Assembly: GCA_020249465.1 (NCBI GenBank)
Contig: JADCFP010000016.1
Span: 1-64,000 of the forward strand
Source of the DNA: Roseomonas sp.
Lineage (GTDB): Bacteria > Pseudomonadota > Alphaproteobacteria > Acetobacterales > Acetobacteraceae
Length of the DNA: 64,000 nucleotides
Reading direction: 5' to 3'
Of the stretch, positions 60,931 through 64,000 are shown in pieces. Made by a program: the position numbers and the translations under genes. The notes beneath the pieces were generated by a model. That model had not been told where the DNA came from. It ran no database searches and saw only the letters and a program-made list of their open reading frames with translations. The first letter of the stretch is position 1; each line of letters starts with the position of its first letter.

Positions 60931-61838
60931 GGTGTCCCCGCCGCAATCCAGGATTGCGCTTCCGCCAAATGATGTTCCGTATACCAGGCGGCAATTTCCC
61001 GCCCGGTTGCCAGCCAGACCTTGTCATGGCCAACCACATGCCGGAGCACATCATCCAAGGCGCTGATACGGTGCGGCTGGCCGATCAGGAAGGGATGGAG
61101 AGGCATACACATCACAGTCCCACTTTCCGCGCCTTCTTCGTAAAGCTGATCGAATTGCGCCTTGCAGATGGCGGCGAAGCGCTCAGGCGGCGTATTGCGC
61201 ATGACCAGCAGCGGTACGTCGTTGATTTCGAGCGAATAGGGAATGCTGACCAAATGACCGCTGCGCACCTTGATGGGTGTCGGCTGGTCATCATGCAGCA
61301 TATCAAGCGTATATTTGATCCCTTCTTCGGCCAGCAAATGCTGCGTGGTCTCGTCATTGGAAATCGCCGGTGTCAGCCAGCCATCCAATTCCTGCCCGCT
61401 GGCGCGTTTGATGGTCTCACGATTTTCCCGAATGACGGCACGTTGCTGATCCTCATTCATACCGTAGAAATAGCGCGTATTATAGGTGCCGTGGCTGAAC
61501 AATTCCCAATCAAGTTCACAGCAACGTTCGATGATCTCCGGATAGTGATCACAGACCGCAACATTGAGCGAAACACTGCCCCGCACGCCATGCCGCGCCA
61601 TGACATCCGCCATGCGCCAGAAACCAACGCGATTGCCATAATCACGCCAGGAATAGCCAAGCACATCAGGCTGTGGCCTGGTCCAGGGCATGCGGCGCGC
61701 ATTGGGCGGTGGGTCAAGCTCATAATGCTCGATATTGGGCGCTACCCAAAAGGCGATACGCGCGCCATTCGGCCAGCTGATCCTGGGGCGTCTCCGCCAG
61801 GGCATATAATCGTAATGGCCGGGTTCGCTTAGCATCAT
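60927..61838 (-). CDS. polysaccharide deacetylase-family (PuuE-like) hydrolase
   Basis: A 303-residue NodB-fold protein like the PuuE allantoinase/cyclic-imide hydrolase group rather than classical chitin deacetylases. It keeps WPNGARIAFWVAPNIEHYE, DWELFSHGTYNTRYFYG (metal His-Gly) and WLTPAISNDETT. The substrate could be a cyclic ureide/imide or an N-acetyl group. Cytoplasmic, with no signal peptide. Either of two adjacent ATGs (61838, 61835) can start it; GAGAGAAG lies upstream. Translationally coupled to its paralogue. Confidence 0.83.
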   Translation of the reverse strand: MMLSEPGHYDYMPWRRRPRISWPNGARIAFWVAPNIEHYELDPPPNARRMPWTRPQPDVLGYSWRDYGNRVGFWRMADVMARHGVRGSVSLNVAVCDHYPEIIERCCELDWELFSHGTYNTRYFYGMNEDQQRAVIRENRETIKRASGQELDGWLTPAISNDETTQHLLAEEGIKYTLDMLHDDQPTPIKVRSGHLVSIPYSLEINDVPLLVMRNTPPERFAAICKAQFDQLYEEGAESGTVMCMPLHPFLIGQPHRISALDDVLRHVVGHDKVWLATGREIAAWYTEHHLAEAQSWIAAGTP

Positions 61839-61883
61839 GCTTCTCTCTTCAGGCGATCGTCATAATCCTCAGGTGGCTAGGAT

Positions 61884-63719
61884 TTAGATCTGGTGCAGGG
61901 CGATGTGAGCCCCATTTGACACGGCTTGATGTAGTTCCGGAAAGGAGGTCATGAATTTTTGTTGCGCAATTGGATCATTGGCATGGCATAGCATCAGGTC
62001 TGTCACGGCAATGCCGGCACGGCGCGTATCTGGCGGAGGAAGAGGCGTGCCTGCACCCGTATCGATTTCCGCGAATAAATTATGTGATTCAGGCCTGAAC
62101 CGAAACACAAGCGTTAGCCATTCGAAATCTTGCATCCATCGATCAAATGGAGCGCCCAGAGTCTGCTTATCCAAGACGCATGAGATTGTGATTGAGCAGG
62201 GGAATACAGGACCTCTAATGCGGAGAAAGAGCAACAGTTCATGTCCGATGACCTCATCTGGCAGGGGCAGTCGGATGGTGGCGATGCCGGGCCTGGTCCA
62301 ATTCGCCCAAGGTTCAAGCCCATACCAATTCAGCCCGTCACGCAGAAGATTAGCGAAGGCGATTCCAACATTCGGGGTCGCTGAACTAGATTTTCCGATA
62401 TGTAGGATTTCACCGATCGGTACACGCAGAAGTTCCTTCTGTCTTACAGAGACCGAGGGCTTTATGCTTAGAATTGTATCAACAAATTCCCGGGCCACCT
62501 CCTTCCAACTACGCAGATTGGCCTGGGCACGCGCATGTTCGGATAAGCGCTTTCGTTCTTCGTCATTGAAAATCAGCGTTTCAAGCTTGCCATAAAGATC
62601 ATCAACATCATCGTTTCGGAAATAGACTGCCGCCCGTCCCCCTGCCTCGGTCAAGGAGGTGTGGCAAGCAATGAGCGGCAATGCGCCGAAAGAGAGGCTC
62701 TCCGTGATTGGTAGGCCCCAGCCTTCATAAAAACTGTTGAAAATGGTGAAAAGACACTCCTGATATAGCGCTGCCAAGGTTTGATCTGTCACGCTAGAAA
62801 TCAGCATGATTTTCGCGCTAAGGGCCGGCCGGGTGCGCAGAAACTCGGTAGCCTCTTCGAAAAGCCATCCGGCTTTGCCCAGACAGATAAGGACAGGAAC
62901 ATCAGTCGCGTCATGCGTCGACATTAACCGCTCCCAGGCCCTGAAAATTTGGAGATGATTCTTTCGGACCTCCAAGGTACTTACGCACAGAACGAAAGAT
63001 GAGCCTGACGGTACAAGATGCTTGATGATTTCTTTAGAGGTAGTGCTCCTTGATGAAATATCTCGTCGCATATCACCATTCAGGGCTATGGGATGGATCG
63101 GGAAGACAGCTTCCGGCAAAAATTCTGAAATATGATGCTGAATATCCATCGCAGACCAATGGGAATTAGTTACTGCGCCATCAACCTCAAAAGGAAGGGT
63201 GGAGAACCATTGACAAAATTCTTCGACAAGCGGTCGCGAACAATACTCTGGTGTCTTAATGGGGATCACATCATGTATCATCGGCACATAGCGGATGTTA
63301 TACTTCTTGCGTAGCTCGCGGAGCTTAAGAAAATAATTTTCAATCCACCAGGAGGTACCCAAGTCGACAAGGATGAAATCATTTTCTTGCAGCTCCGTCT
63401 CCAAATAATCTTCCGGTACATCGGGATGATCAAGACGTTGCAACAGTAGCTGGAGATCTTCCTCAAGTATTTCGTTGCCTGACTCAGCCGCATCATGAAG
63501 AGCCAAAAATAACTCAGATTTTACCGGAACCCACCTACTGCCCGATAGGTCAAAATGGACAATCATTGGATTGGCTTGCGCCTTGAATTCAGTCAAGGCA
63601 AAATAGATGATCTGCAGTTGAACGCGTTGGATGCCGGTTGGTATTCTTGACGCGCGCATATATTGGACAAGATCCGAAATATCAAACATTAAACGAGTGG
63701 AGCGGGATGCCAGTGTCAT
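61884..63719 (-). CDS. glycosyltransferase family 4 protein with C-terminal extension, low G+C
   Basis: A 611-residue protein. An N-terminal region (LMFDISDLVQYMRASRIPTGIQRVQ) and a GT-B core are followed by about 170 unrecognised residues. The core has YVPMIHDVIPIKTPEYC, VCVSTLEVRKNHLQIFRAWE and the donor-site FNSFYEGWGLPITESLSFGALPLIA. Its G+C is visibly lower than the rest (for example 27 of 60 bases in 63301-63360), which suggests transfer. Its ATG overlaps the stop of the partial glycosyltransferase upstream, so they are coupled in a polysaccharide cluster extending beyond the window. Confidence 0.88.
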   Translation of the reverse strand: MTLASRSTRLMFDISDLVQYMRASRIPTGIQRVQLQIIYFALTEFKAQANPMIVHFDLSGSRWVPVKSELFLALHDAAESGNEILEEDLQLLLQRLDHPDVPEDYLETELQENDFILVDLGTSWWIENYFLKLRELRKKYNIRYVPMIHDVIPIKTPEYCSRPLVEEFCQWFSTLPFEVDGAVTNSHWSAMDIQHHISEFLPEAVFPIHPIALNGDMRRDISSRSTTSKEIIKHLVPSGSSFVLCVSTLEVRKNHLQIFRAWERLMSTHDATDVPVLICLGKAGWLFEEATEFLRTRPALSAKIMLISSVTDQTLAALYQECLFTIFNSFYEGWGLPITESLSFGALPLIACHTSLTEAGGRAAVYFRNDDVDDLYGKLETLIFNDEERKRLSEHARAQANLRSWKEVAREFVDTILSIKPSVSVRQKELLRVPIGEILHIGKSSSATPNVGIAFANLLRDGLNWYGLEPWANWTRPGIATIRLPLPDEVIGHELLLFLRIRGPVFPCSITISCVLDKQTLGAPFDRWMQDFEWLTLVFRFRPESHNLFAEIDTGAGTPLPPPDTRRAGIAVTDLMLCHANDPIAQQKFMTSFPELHQAVSNGAHIALHQI

Positions 63720-64000
63720 TTCGGTACATCCGTGAATTTGGCATATAGTTTGGAGAGTCGCTCCTGATAGCGCTCGGGCGAGAATTCCTGGGCGCGTATC
63801 GGGCCCGCTTCGGCAAGCCTGCCGCGGAGGTTGGCATCACCATCAAGCGCTCGAATACCTTCCGCCAGGGCACGCGTGTCATAGGGGTCAATTTGTAAGG
63901 CCGCGTCGGCAACTACCTCAGGCATGGAGGCTGTGTTTGAGGTAAGAACAGGCGTTCCGAGAGACATGGCCTCCAAAGCCGGCAAGCCGAACCCCTCATA
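63716..64000 (-). CDS. glycosyltransferase family 4, C-terminal fragment at window edge
   Basis: Only the last ~94 residues are inside the window; the gene continues past 64000. The visible part begins YEGFGLPALEAMSLGTPVLTSN, the donor-binding end of a GT4 glycosyltransferase, then a typical LAEGIRALDGDANLRGRLAEAG helix. Base composition returns to the high-G+C norm. It overlaps the next gene by four bases. Confidence 0.88.
   Translation of the reverse strand, partial: YEGFGLPALEAMSLGTPVLTSNTASMPEVVADAALQIDPYDTRALAEGIRALDGDANLRGRLAEAGPIRAQEFSPERYQERLSKLYAKFTDVPK

Noticed and set aside
1-64000. CRISPR arrays, insertion sequences, prophage or conjugative genes
   Set aside because: No regularly spaced repeats, transposase motifs or terminal inverted repeats were seen; the window is densely packed with chromosomal metabolic genes.

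Overview
The window looks like the chromosome of a high-G+C alphaproteobacterium, most likely from the Acetobacteraceae (Roseomonas-like). The taxonomic inference rests on three things: the operon of an NDUFA12-type complex I accessory protein with mlaD, a 74-residue protein and a DUF2155 protein; an alphaproteobacterial TSCPD-domain relative of ribonucleotide reductase; and many tripartite-tricarboxylate (Bug) and ABC solute receptors beside CoA-dependent catabolic genes. I see one tRNA (Phe, GAA). I see no rRNA, insertion sequence, integrase, CRISPR array or phage gene. Coding density is very high and no gene-free stretch exceeds 300 bases.

Layout. 1-735: 3' end of a DinG-like helicase. 732-6476: acyl-CoA metabolism (two crotonases, a CaiB-type CoA-transferase, an MBL hydrolase and a secreted alpha/beta hydrolase). 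6599-6674: tRNA-Phe. 6792-9156: a persulfide-dioxygenase-like MBL protein and the ndufa12-mlaD-74aa-DUF2155 operon. 9322-23734: housekeeping and mixed genes, including an RNR-derived TSCPD protein preceded by an NrdR-box-like palindrome, two RidA paralogues, a nuclease-DUF2075 helicase fusion, PPK2, a TTC38-like protein, dut, coaBC and three transporters. 23848-24840: a Bug receptor.

24964-38678 is a surface-polysaccharide locus. A multi-SLBB exporter is divergent from a ten-gene run: heparinase-like protein, Wzz-like protein, O-antigen polymerase/ligase, PglC-like sugar-phosphate transferase, DegT aminotransferase, two glycosyltransferases, WecB and CapD/WbpM. No flippase is present. 38692-42086 is a NitT/TauT-type ABC transporter operon ending in an arylmalonate-decarboxylase-like protein. 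uvrB and a DUF3429 gene follow.

44959-54304 is a catabolic region of two divergent gene sets. The minus strand carries a Baeyer-Villiger monooxygenase, an HpaI-type aldolase, an unusual acyl-CoA dehydrogenase and a Bug receptor. The plus strand carries an old-yellow-enzyme homologue, a beta-hydroxyacid dehydrogenase, an LLM flavoprotein and a periplasmic binding protein. 54346-61838 holds a CMD-family protein, a D-aminoacylase-type amidohydrolase, EutBC, a ketopantoate-reductase-like protein and two tandem polysaccharide-deacetylase-fold proteins. The right edge (61884-64000) enters another glycosyltransferase cluster whose first complete gene is clearly lower in G+C than the rest.

No transcription factor is recognisable among the roughly 60 genes. 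The most unusual elements are the RNR-derived protein with its NrdR-like palindrome, the PD-(D/E)XK-like/DUF2075 fusion, the acyl-CoA dehydrogenase lacking both usual catalytic glutamate positions, and the AMDase-like protein tied to an ABC importer. All family assignments come from reading translated sequence and motifs. No database search was run.
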